Shown in pieces: positions 37,003 through 47,115 of a DNA stretch of 64,000 nt. The translations under genes and the position numbers were made by a program. Position 1 is the stretch's first letter. Each line of letters starts with the position of its first letter. The notes under the pieces were generated by a model. That model saw nothing but the letters and a program-made list of their open reading frames with translations. It was not told the DNA's origin and ran no database searches. Where the stretch lies: the NCBI GenBank assembly GCA_030549335.1, contig CM060194.1, forward strand, positions 37,527,171 through 37,591,170, given 5' to 3'. This DNA is from Pontederia crassipes. Lineage: Eukaryota; Streptophyta; Magnoliopsida; Commelinales; Pontederiaceae.

Positions 37003-39140
37003 TGTAACGCCCCCAAATCGACCCCCGCCACGTGGCGAAGACCAACCTGGAGACGCTACGGCATGCTATGACTTTGACCATCATATTGACCATATCTCAG
37101 TCAAGAATCAAGACACGTCAACGAAAGAAAAGAAATGAAGATAAATTATAACTTTAATTGCGGAAGTCTAAAAGAAATAAAATAAGTTCTACATCATAAA
37201 TCTAAAATACGGAAGGTAAATGAAAACTAGATAACACTCTAAAATTCCTATGGTTCATGTGTTGTCCTATCGTCAGAGCTTCATCACCACACACCTACTC
37301 CACCACGTTACTGACATGATCCTGTGAAAATCAGACACAGGGGAGGAGGTCCTCCCGTAAGCTTTACAACCTAGTGGGGAACCACATGATATACAATGCA
37401 TGACATGAATGTAATAATCTGCAATAAATAATCATGCTTAACTTGAACGTAAAAGATAACATATCAGTATCATGGATCATAATAAGGATAAGATCAGCGA
37501 TATCATGAATCATGAGGATCAATAATACATAATAAACTTGGAATTATGACATACTTGACTTGACTTGAACTTGAACATGCTTGTTGATCTTGGTTATTAA
37601 TTAACAATCAGGATGACTTTGAGGTGCCTTTAATTCTTGGGGTATGCCTAGCAAACGATACGGCCTTGTGCGGGTCAATGGGTGATCAAACCATGACCAA
37701 GGGAGCGACCCTTATCTTGATGCACTTGGCTTGGACTGGCAACCCATCATTAATCTTTCATCTGAACTCATTAATCACTTTTGGTATCTTTTCATTCTTT
37801 GTATCATGTGATGAAGGAGATATGATCGGTACGAGGTAAATCAAGACAAAGAATTCATGTTGGAATTATAAGGAAATCAATAATGTTCATATCAAAATAA
37901 AGAGAGACTAATGGGTGAATTTTTGCTGGATTTTACGCCTTCACCTCTTCTAGATATTTACGCCCGAAGAATCTCCTCCACCTTACAATCGTAAAACCTT
38001 AATTCTTTGGATTTTTACGGCCGAGGAATTCCTTCACCTTACGGCCGTAAAACCCTAATTCTTTGGATTTTACGCCCGATGAATTCCTTCACCTTACGGC
38101 CGTAAAACCCTAATTCTTTAGATTTTTACGGCCGAGGAATTCCTTCACCTTACGGTCGTAAAACCCTAATTCTTTGGATTTTTACGGCAGAGGAATTCCT
38201 TCACCTTACGGCCGTAAAACCCTAATTCTTTGGATTTTACGCCCGAGGAATTCCTTCACCTTACGGCCGTAAAACCCTAATTCTTTGGATTTTACGCCCG
38301 AGGAATTCCTTCACCTTACGGCCGTAAAAATTAACCCTTATTACGTTACGGCCGTAAAACCCTACTATCCATTTCATTTCGGTCGTAAAAATTAACCCTT
38401 ATTACGTTACGGCCGTAAGCTTCTTCATTTTTCTCTTTTTTTTTATTTCTCTTACGGCCAATCCATCTTCCCTTTCTCTCTCCATCCTTTTCTCGACCGT
38501 AAGAAAATTACGGCCAAACAATTTTTACGGCCGTAATACTTCTACTTTTAAAATTAAATTGCGTTATAAAACCGAAAACGAAATCCCCTACGTACTTTCG
38601 CCCTACTCTAAATCTTACATCCTAGCAATCAATAATACAGAAATATAACAAACAGAAATAACTATGCATGCAACAATCAACCAATCAAAGAATTCAAGAA
38701 ATCAAACAATTAAAAACAATAACTTGAATCATATTCATATTCTTTTCATAACGATTCGGGCATGAATTGAGATAATTCAGAGGCCATGCAAGGTGATTTC
38801 GATTCACCCACCTCTATTCGCGATCAACGGTCGCGTCCCCTATTTCCTTCCCTAATTTTCTCTCGGCCACCTTCTGCAGAATTCCAATAAAGGCGTGAGA
38901 AATTCTGCTCTTATCGCGCACGAACAACAGCACGGGGAGAAAAGAAAAAAAAAGATCGTGGGGTTTAATACATAAATCTGATTCTATATATATAACAATC
39001 TCCACCCTAATCAGATCTGATGAAATCAGAGTTTATCTCTTTTTCTTTTCCAACTTTGAGTTGCATTGGACTTTATCCCCTAGCAGTGTTGTCCATCACG
39101 TTATATTAAATTTTTTTTTTATCTTTTGCTGGTTGTTACA
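37003..39140 (-). repeat. Right LTR of the chromovirus (5' LTR in its own orientation)
   Basis: 2138 bases from TGTAACGCCCCC to GGTTGTTACA. It is about 116 bases longer than its partner, almost exactly accounted for by two extra minisatellite units at about 37937-38335. Confidence 0.93.
37937..38335 (+). repeat. 55-bp minisatellite with TTACGGCCGTAA palindromes, seven units
   Basis: Same unit as at 31050-31320 but with seven copies. Some units begin TTTTTACGGCCGAGGAAT and others TTTTACGCCCGAGGAAT. The mix suggests unequal exchange or slippage after, or during, the last reverse transcription cycle. Confidence 0.9.
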
Positions 39141-39145
39141 ATGTC

Positions 39146-39471
39146 GTTGTGAGGTAGACGGTGCTGAAGCTGCCCTCCCCGATCGCCGCCGCCATCCTGT
39201 TGAGCGACTCGAGCTCCGTCCACACGAACCGCCGAGGAGCCACGAGGTCCTTCTTGGACGAGTCCCGATCATCGCAGTAGCCGAGCACCAGATTTGGGCA
39301 GCCATTAACGATTAACCCCTACCCCTAAACATTTTGCCCCGACGAGCACCGAAGATGGAGACGACCATGGCCCTCGAAGACGGTGTCCATGAGGGAGGCG
39401 ATGCAAGGGAGGGAGAGGGGCACCCGACGAGTGGAGAGGTCGACGTCATCGGAGGAAAAGGAGGGGCACAT
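39146..39471 (-). pseudogene. Receptor-like kinase pseudogene, start and glycine-loop piece
   Basis: An ATG at 39471 opens MCPSFSSDDVDLSTRRVPLS, LPCIASLMDTVFEGHGRLH and then a stop. In another frame come NGCPNLVLGYCDDRDSSKKD, APRRFVWTELESL and the glycine loop GEGSFSTVYL. Family members continue directly into an ATP-binding strand, found here at 30098 beyond the chromovirus. So the 39471-27000 span is one intronless receptor-like kinase gene of roughly 1 kb, blown up to 12.5 kb by two LTR insertions. Loss of the Lys, catalytic Asp and DFG Asp, plus stops, shows it is dead. The subfamily (with HGD-type catalytic loop and RAGFS/RMGFS activation wording) is recognised only broadly. Confidence 0.82.
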
Positions 39472-39814
39472 CTTTTTTCAATATTTTTATTTTAATATTA
39501 TTTATTATTAGATTCATTTTAAATAATAAATACGAAAAGAGAGCATTTTAATCATTTAATAAATAAAAAATAACAAAAAAATAACAAAATTAGACATGTG
39601 GACTAAAATGAAAATCTTGATATAGTTTAAGAAAACGTTATAATAATTTCATATATTATGATTAGACACCAAAAATTGTTATAATTCAAAGAAAGTTTAA
39701 GAAACTAACTCAAAATCTAACCGAAAAATAATTTATCCAATGATATCATTTTTACAAGGAAAGAAAATGAACGAATCTTTTCTCGACTGCAGCGCACTCC
39801 TATATCAGATTGTC
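39472..39814. other. Spacer between kinase pseudogene and RDM4 3' end
   Basis: AT-rich DNA that probably includes the RDM4 3' UTR on its right side. No other feature was seen. Confidence 0.5.
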
Positions 39815-42800
39815 TCAACGGTAACCCCATTTCCAGTCCTGATCATCCTCTTCATCAACAATAACTTCTTCATTCTCATACTCAGAGTCTGAACCTTCCG
39901 ACTCAGCCAAAAGTTCTTTATCCCCATCCCCATCTTCAGATGACTCTTCATCAGGATAATCGTTCAGTGGATTGTCTTCAGCTGCAACCAAAACGTGAAG
40001 ATGCACTGTCAATTTTGTTACCACTTGCCAAGAGATTATATCAAAACGGAACAGTTATTCAAACCATTAGAATCATCAGTATCATAATCAGATCCCACTG
40101 GTCCATCGTAGAGATCATCGTCATCATCTACTAGAACCCTATTCAGGCAGTATATATTCAAACACTTGTTAATGCACATGAAAAAAAAAAACAAAAAAAA
40201 AAGCAAAAGACAAGTTCAACTTCTTACAATGGATATGCATTAGTTTCTTCCACTTTTATGCTCAAATCATCATCCACGGCGTATAGGTCATATACATAGT
40301 CTTCTGTTTATCAAGATGCAAAAGGATCAATTCTCATAAAGCTTGATATTAAGAGGAAAGTTTTGAAAATGCAACCAATAATACAAAAAGCAATTTAAGG
40401 ATAAATATTTTCACAAGAATGAAAAAATAAACTGGTGAAAATGCCAAATAATCTTCTGAGGTTTTAGCATTTGGTCGAACTTAAACATTTGTGGCACCAC
40501 AATAAGTCTTAAGGCAAAGGTAACAGAAATAACCTTCTCCGGACTTAGCTATATCAGATTCGATCTCTACAGCAGCTGATGGTAGATACTCCCTTATAAG
40601 GGGCAGATAGTTGCACAGAATTGCATTATCATCAAGAGGAGCAGCACTGTGGTACACCATACAATATTAGTAAATGAAAATTTAGGTGATGATGTGGCAA
40701 ATATGATTCGTAAGGATATATCGAGCTTACTTGGGCTTTGGTGTCTCCACATTAATTTCATTTTCTGAACCAAATTGAACAACATCATAAAGATGACATA
40801 TTTCCAGCAATGAATCTTCATCTGCATCCCCACTCTTTCTTCTGCTTTTCCATATTTGTTCAAATCGAGCATTTCTAATGAGATCCTGTGAAAGGTTCAA
40901 AATGAATCTTTTTCTTATCACAAATGGAGTTTCTCATGTTTCCCACTTTTACTACTAAACATTCAGAAGTGGAATGAAAAAATATGTGATTGTTGTAGAA
41001 TGTTTGATAATAAAAGGAGTTCTATTTAGAAAGTAGTTTATTCCCACCTTAGAAATGTGATACAAACTGAAGATACAACTACATATATGACTGAAAATAA
41101 AAATAGAATAACTATTACTAGTAGTAAAAGTGCAAGAATCTTAAACATACTACTAATAACTTGTGACTTGTCAATTCGAGATGACGAACCTCTATAAGTT
41201 CGTATGGAGTGAACCAAACTCCAATTACATAACTGATCAACACATTTTCCAAGGCTATCCTAAATCTAAAATCCATGCATGTATTTATTTTTTTGAAAGA
41301 ACCATGCATGTATTTATAACATGCAAATGTAGTTACAATAACTATAACAAAAATACAAATATAACTAACTACCCACTACTTTCTTAACCACCACTAATTA
41401 ATACAAGGTGGTCTCATCTAACTACCCACTACTTAATTAACCAGCTACTAACTATAGTGGTAACTCATCAATACATCCCTCCTAAAATTTCGCCTTGTCC
41501 TCAAGGCGGAGAAAAGAAAATTAATAATAATATTCTGCAGGTGCAGTGAAGCCTCCAAATTTGATTAACTCCATCTTTGGGCCAAGAGAAAGTTTTGAAC
41601 CAATATGAACTTCCAACTTTTCTTCTTATGAAATGAGCTCACACTTGTAATAAGGGCATGTTTTGCTAAGCTTACAAGTCAGTCAAAATGACTTATAAGC
41701 TATTTTGAAGTTTTCTCCATGTTTGGTAACTAAAAAAAGAATTGATAATCGCTTATTTTACCTGCTTATAAGTAAAAATAAATAAAGTGGAGGACCCAAC
41801 TTATTTTGTATAAGAAAAAGATGATCCCTTTGAACAATGAATGTACTATTTTTCACTTAGAATATACATAACTTTTATTCACATACTTTCTCTATTATAA
41901 TATTAAGGACTTTTTGGTCATTTGACTAAAATAATAACTTATAAATTCTTTTATTACCAAACACATAACCGCTTATTTTTTAAAATCAACTTCAACCATT
42001 AAACTACTTATTAGTACTTCAACTTATAAGTTGTTTTATGTCAGCCAAGTCAAATGAGACCTAAATAAAGCTGATTTCTCTTGAATGAATGTTGCTACTT
42101 TGTGCTCTGCTATTAGGATCTTTGAGGCTTTGATACCAATTGACTGGAAATACAACTACATATATGACTGGAAATAAAAATAGGATAAATATTACTAATA
42201 GTAAAAGTAAAAGAATCTTAAACACAATCACTACTAATAACTTGTCAATTTGAGATGATAAATCTTCATAAGTCCGTATGGAGTGGACCAAACTCTAATA
42301 ACATAACTAATCAACACATTTTCCAAGGCTATCCTAAATCTAAAACCCATGCATGTATTTATAACATGCAAATGTAGTTACAATAACAATACCAAAACTA
42401 CAAATATAACTAACTGCCCACTACTTTCAACCAACCACTAACTAATACAAGGTGGTATCATCTAACTACCCACTCTAGTAACTACAAAATGGTGTCTTAT
42501 CAAAATGCTACTGGTTAATGGGTGAACTAGTCCTCCTCTTGTACCTTTTACCCCAACTCGTCCTCGAACTTTATTTAATAGTAGGATGATCTTTCGTCTT
42601 TTATCATTTGGCAGACATTTAAATAAATAAGGGACCACCGCACCTCCACAATGCAAACATGGGAGGGAGAAATGACACCCTCTCCCATTTCTAGGAGCCA
42701 TCGCCCCCTATGCAGGTGATGACATCGGCGAACAGGGTACATAACCACTTTGTCTGCACCCACCCCCACCACCCCACCGCTTGTCATCGATGGGCAGAGG

Positions 42801-45800
42801 GGCGCAAACTGAGGGGTGACAATCGCCATGTGCAGAGAGAGGCAATGGTCTCCTGTGACAAGCTCTCCTTGTTCACATGAGAGCTGTCACTGTCGGCTAT
42901 AAGCATGATGGTACTGTTTGCACAGTTGTTGTTCACCTTGCCCTCAGCCTCTGTCCCTCTGTCCTCTTGTCCTTGAAATCATTCCCTGAGAGACCCACAA
43001 TTGTCCTTATCCACCTCCTCGCACCACATGAGGATGATGAATTCATCTCTCTATGCCAGCACTGGCTCATCGGCGATCATCATAACTTCAATGTCAAGCA
43101 AGAGTAGGAAACTTGTCCTTGAAATCATTCCCTGAGAGGCCCACAATTGTCCTTATCCACCTCCTCGCACCACATGAGGATGATGCATTCATCTCTCTAT
43201 GCCAGCACGGGCTCATCGGCAATCATCATAACTTCAATGTCAAGCAAGAGTACGAAGCCTCAAAGTGTTTTCACCTACAACTACTAGCATGCCCTCCCAA
43301 CAACATGAAGTTCTTCAGATCCCAAGCATTGGTGGCTACCAGAATGCTCAAAAAAGGGAACACACCTTGACAAAAGGTTCCAGTGTCATGGATGCACTGC
43401 CCTGTGCATGAGACAACATTGCATTATTTCCTGCTTCATGGCTCTGCAGTTGACTCATTAGGGGTCATGGCTCATTCTTTGGTGCAGCAGAACAAGTACA
43501 GTTGATAACTTGAGTAACTCAAGGTTCAAGTTACCCAGCTCGCTCAAGAAAAGTGCCTTTTATGGAGAGCAATGTTGTCAAAATCGCGAGTTAACTCATG
43601 GAATCGGACGAGTTTACGATATCATCCAAGGAAAACGAGTCAACTTGAAAGAAAATCGTTCTCAACCAGCACGCGATAAAATCAGACTCGTAAAATCGGT
43701 GGACACGGCGTCCAGCCGAGTCCACCCAAAACATTTTGTTTTTACCTGAGTTTGTGATTCACGCTATGCCCTAATCAGTTACTCAAGCCCCAAATCCAAA
43801 CTGTTCAACATTGCTGCTGCTCGTCGCCACTGCTGTTCGGTACCGCTGTTGTTCGCTACCATTCCAGCTGCTTGCCGCTGCTGTTGTTTGCTACCATTGC
43901 TGCTGCTTGCCGCCACTGCTGTTCGCCGCTGCTGCTGTTCGCTGCCCCTGCTGTTCGCCACCATTTCTACTGCTCGCGGTTGCTGCTGTTCACCACCGCT
44001 GCTGTTCGTCGCTGTTCGGGGCATGCCACTGCTCGCCGACGCCAGCTTTTGTTCGCCCCTCTCTCACTCCTTCTCCCTCCTCTCTCCATCTTCCCTCTCT
44101 CTCCTATTATGCTCATGAGGAGAAGCACCGTGTTCGAGCAGAGGCTCTGCTCTAGCAGGGAGGACGAGGTCTTTACTCCTGCAGTTTTATTTTTTTGGTT
44201 TCCCGTTTTCTTTTTTTTGGGTTTGTGACCAGCTCGTTATAGTCTTTTGTTTTTTGGGTTTGCAAAAGACTCAGTCCTCTCGACTGCTAAAGCGAGGGGA
44301 TAAGAGAGGTTGCAGTCCTTTTTTTATCTTTTGGTTCATATTCTTTCCATGTTTATTTTTTTATTTTTTGGTTTTCTGTTGTTTCTCGTAATGTATTGCT
44401 ATAGGATCTAAGCAGAATTACTATTAATTTAATATAAAATGTGATTTCGGTTGAATTGGCCGATCCATGTTACGATCTTACGTTTTACGTGTTTACCCAG
44501 CCTTTCTGCGTCGACTCCGATTTACGAGTTTGACAACATTGATGGAGAGGGAGAGAATGTTGAGCTACACTGTTCAGGGAGGTTTAGTCCTACCGATGGG
44601 AAGCAGCAATGATGCAAGCAGAAGGGGTGATGGACCCTGCCAATGGGACAGGGGGTGGTGCCCCTCTGTTTTATTTATTTATTTATATTATTTCAAGTTG
44701 ACATGGAGGAGAGAGAAAAAAATAGTGTCGCCTGAACCAGTAAACAGTTGGAGAAACAGTGATTCCAAAATAATAAAAGATGAAAGATTGCCTTGTTACA
44801 AGATGAAATTGTGTGGTCAAGTTGGGATAATGGGTATATTTGGAAACGGTTGTGAAAGATTTGAGAATGAAATTAGCTCAAAGGTTGTCTTTGGTTATAT
44901 CTATTTCTGATGCAGTATCCATTCATACTCGAAGAGAAAAAAGTTGGATTATACCTCATGTTCTTTCCTAGCCATGGAGTGCAACTTCTTTTGCTTCTGC
45001 ACAAAACAAGAAGAGTCAACACATATTTCTGGACCAACTGAAGTGGAACTAAATTAATCAATTACAAGGAATCTCCTCAAAAAATCAATTACAAGGAATA
45101 ACCTGTGAGCCTTTACCATGTTCAAGAGAAACAAAAAAGGTGGGAAGGCACGGTTTTCCTCTATTGTTCATAGAAAGCTTTATACTTACATTATCATGCT
45201 TGAGAAAGTTCCACCGCTCTTCAGCCTTCCTCTTCAACTGTGAACAACTTGACTCATGCTATTTGAGATAAAAAAAAAAAGATCAATCACTGCTGGTGGC
45301 ACAACAGGAAAACATGTGCATTCACTAACAACCGAATTAGTGAAGGGTATCATGGACATCTCCAAGTGATTCGAGTAAGTGTGCCCAAAAGCATGAAGCC
45401 ACAATGCAGTTAAAAAAGAAAGTAACTCAAGATCAATAGGTACTAAACATAAGAAAATAGAAACCATTCAACTTCCAATGAACTAGGTATGTATTTGATG
45501 CACAACCGCTCCATGGTGGTTTCAAACAGATTAAAGCATCAAAGTGTTATGATCAAAAGCACCAAAGAAAAAGGCATCCTCAATGTGAAATAAGCGAAGT
45601 TTTGTATTATTAGGAACTAACATCAGCAGTAGGTTAAAGATGCTAACCAAGAAAGAATGCAACACATCTTTAACGTCTTCGGCACATCCAACTGTTTCGA
45701 GATGCTGGACCAGTAGCTTCTTGGTTCCGATTTTTTCTACAACTGAAAGCACATCGAACTTCTTACATTGAGGGCTAGAATAAAATCAATGTGCACTACA

Positions 45801-46366
45801 AACCACTTCAAGTGGTCGTATTGAGCGCCTAGGTTTGAGTTCGAAAGTAACTGATACTTCACAATGTTCAAGTTCAAAATTTCACCTAATACAGAAATTA
45901 CAGATATATTGACACACAGATAACTATGTAACATATTACCATTTCCAACAAGCGGCTCCGAGATAGAGAGGCTCGTGAGGTCCAAAAGTGGTCGCTTCGT
46001 CGGTCGTTCATTAATTTCTAGCCCTAAAGATAGATAACGCACACAATCAGCTTAACTTTTCCTTATTCCTCGTAAGAATGACTAAAACAGATAGGAATCA
46101 TTAGAAAACGAGAGGAACGGAAAAGGATAAAAAGGCTCACAAAAGGCACCGAGCCTCGACTGGGAAACCTTGCGCTTAACCCTAAGTACCACCGGCTTCC
46201 CGTTCGTGTGGTTCGCCGGAAGATGGGACGCAGAGGCGGAAGTGGAAGTGCCGCTACTCTCCGCTGCCGGCTCAGACATCGCACGTGTTCTTGATGTAGA
46301 ACCGGAATCGCTCACTGATGCTTCCGTCGCCGGCAAGGAGACATGCTGCTCGTCGTCCCAGGACAT
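39815..46366 (-). CDS. RDM4: RDM4/DMS4 (IWR1-type) protein, ten exons
   Basis: Nuclear protein that links to Pol II and Pol V and is needed for RNA-directed DNA methylation in Arabidopsis. Exons on minus: 46366-46141, 46023-45940, 45774-45648, 45258-45190, 44996-44955, 40885-40731, 40646-40534, 40303-40228, 40138-40065, 39981-39815; all have GT-AG borders. Exon 1 gives MSWDDEQHVSLPATEAS and PVVLRVKRKVSQSRL; the split Trp codon joins to LEINERPTKRPLLDLTSLSI. Later exons give KKLLVQHLETVG, ARFEQIWKSRRKS, EICHLYDVV, YLPLIREYLPSAAVEIESDI, the Iwr1 signature DYVYDLYAVDDD and an acidic tail NPLNDYPDEESSED ending WKWGYR. Predicted length is about 377 residues, near the family size. Exons 3-10 join in phase, but exon 2 to 3 is off by one base with the best visible sites, so either a weaker site is used or one frame break exists. 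Intron 5 is 4.07 kb and full of mobile DNA. The start ATG at 46366 is the first in frame. Confidence 0.88.
41068..42502 (-). mobile_element. Short coding-less LTR element in RDM4 intron 5
   Basis: Two direct repeats, 41068-41470 and 42141-42502, flank 670 bases with no gag or pol. The right repeat begins TGACTGGAAATACAACTAC; both end ..TCA. Next to the right repeat is a Met-tRNA-like primer site (on minus, TGGTATCAAAGCC), and next to the left one a purine tract (TTTTAGGAGGGATG), giving minus orientation. The size and lack of coding fit a TRIM-like or internally deleted element, clearly fossil. The flanking bases (CAAAC, AAATG) do not form a clean target duplication. The interior is itself mostly a second repeat. 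Confidence 0.8.
41654..42064. mobile_element. Possible MITE nested in the short LTR element
   Basis: The segment opens GGGCATGTTTTGCTAAGC and closes with the reverse complement of AGGTCTCATTTGACTTGGCT. Both halves share mirrored wording such as ACTTATAAG / CTTATAAGT and TTTGGTAAC. Such ends and about 400 bp of AT-rich core fit a small DNA-transposon derivative. I could not define a clean target duplication, so family and limits are tentative. Confidence 0.4.
42520..43569 (+). other. RDM4 intron 5 segment with a 146-bp tandem duplication and unplaced coding-like DNA
   Basis: Units 42967-43112 and 43113-about 43255 are nearly identical (period 146). Around and inside them the plus strand reads protein-like, for example VTVGYKHDGTVCTVVVHLAL, SFPERPTIVLIHLLAPHEDD, CQHGLIGNHHNFNVKQEYEA and CPPNNMKFFRSQALVATRML. 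I do not recognise the family. It may be a gene fragment carried in by a transposon. Confidence 0.5.
43570..44541. mobile_element. Non-autonomous hAT-type DNA transposon
   Basis: 972 bp bounded by inverted ends CAATGTTGTCAAA (43570-43582) and its complement TTTGACAACATTG (44529-44541). The 8-bp flanks are identical: ATGGAGAG at 43562-43569 and at 44542-44549. An 8-bp target duplication with such ends is diagnostic of the hAT superfamily. Inside is a CTG/TTCGC-rich patch at 43810-44030 (repeated TGCTGTTCGC wording) but no transposase. It inserted in RDM4 intron 5. The perfect duplication suggests a fairly recent insertion. Confidence 0.9.
44550..44954. other. Remainder of RDM4 intron 5
   Basis: Continues the sequence interrupted by the hAT element. 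A purine-rich plus frame (TVQGGLVLPMGSSNDASRRG) shows no recognised domain. Confidence 0.45.
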
Positions 46367-46560
46367 AAGGTGCGTCGCCAAAGGAGAACTAAAAAAAAAA
46401 ACAGAACCGATGCTCCTTATATTTAGAGCCGTCGGATTACAATCAACGACAGATGATGATTTGCGCGGTTTGACATCTTGTTCGGCCGGTTTACGGTCGG
46501 TTCACGGGCGTGTTCGGCCGAAGGCCCTTGCGAGGTCGTCGCCGAACGACATCGAGGTGA
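46367..46560 (-). promoter_or_regulatory. RDM4 5' flank
   Basis: The 190 bases upstream of the RDM4 ATG include an A run (46390-46400) and moderately GC-rich DNA. This must hold the 5' UTR and core promoter if the gene is transcribed. No clear TATA box is visible at a usual distance. Confidence 0.35.
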
Positions 46561-47115
46561 GGTGAGCTCGAACGGCGGCGACGCGAGGCGTTTTAGCAGC
46601 AACGGTGGCAAGGCGAGACGAGCCGAGGTGGTGACTTCCGGCGTCGTAGCAAGGTGATATCGGGCGGCGGCGGCAACACGAGGTGCTTTAGCGGCGTGGT
46701 GGAGAGGCGAGCTCGAGCGGCGGTGAGGCGAGCTCGAGCGGCGGTGAGGCAAGCTCGAGCGCCGGCGACGCGAGGTGGTTCAGCAGTGGCGGTGGCGAGG
46801 CGAGGCGAGCGAGGCGAGTAGTGACTTCCGGCGACGTGGCGAGGCGAGATCGGGAGGCGGCGGCAACACGAGGTGCTTTAGCGGCGTGGTGGAGAGCAGC
46901 GGCGGCAACACGCGAGAGATGCTTCAGCAGAGCGACGGCGATGCGATCGAGGCGCTTCACCAGCGGCGGTGACGAGGCGAGGCGAGGCGAGCTCGGGCGG
47001 CGGCGGCAACACACGCGAGGTGCCTTCAGCAGTGCGACGACGACGCGAGCTCGAGCGGCGGCGATGCGATCAAGGCGCTTCACTAGTGGCGGCGGTGGCG
47101 AGGCGAGGCAACAAC
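46561..47115 (+). repeat. GC-rich degenerate minisatellite upstream of RDM4
   Basis: About 550 bases built from short variants of GGCGAGCTCGAGCGGCGG, GGTGCTTTAGCGGCGTGGTG and CGGCGGCAACACGAGG, with an imperfect direct repeat of about 220 bases (46665-46710 against 46855-46900). Long Arg/Ala-rich open frames on both strands are a by-product of the composition. It is CpG-dense and lies within 200-750 bases of the RDM4 start. Confidence 0.8.

Larger units (their letters stand above)
30099..39140 (-). mobile_element. Tekay/Del-type Ty3/gypsy chromovirus, nearly whole
   Basis: A 9.04-kb element on the minus strand with 2.0-2.1 kb LTRs. Reading from the right: a primer site complementary to initiator Met-tRNA (TGGTATCAGAGCC) at about 36986-36998; gag at about 36800-35700 with a CCHC-type CPHCGRHHDGEC and CIQC; protease with LFDLGATHSFIS at about 35505; reverse transcriptase with [10 protein letters not shown] at about 34490; RNase H near 34050; integrase with a HHCC start and [12 protein letters not shown]; and a C-terminal chromodomain ([18 protein letters not shown] at about 32215). 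A purine tract AAGGGGGTAAGAA adjoins the left LTR. LTR identity is about 97 percent by eye, implying insertion of the order of one million years ago. It looks almost whole, with about three breaks in its frames. Flanks GTGTC and ATGTC are a one-mismatch target duplication inside a kinase pseudogene. Confidence 0.95.

Noticed and set aside
43811-44228. Three overlapping Cys/Leu-rich frames of about 90-120 residues
   Set aside because: They are different readings of the same CTG/TTCGC-rich patch inside the hAT element and have no family wording.
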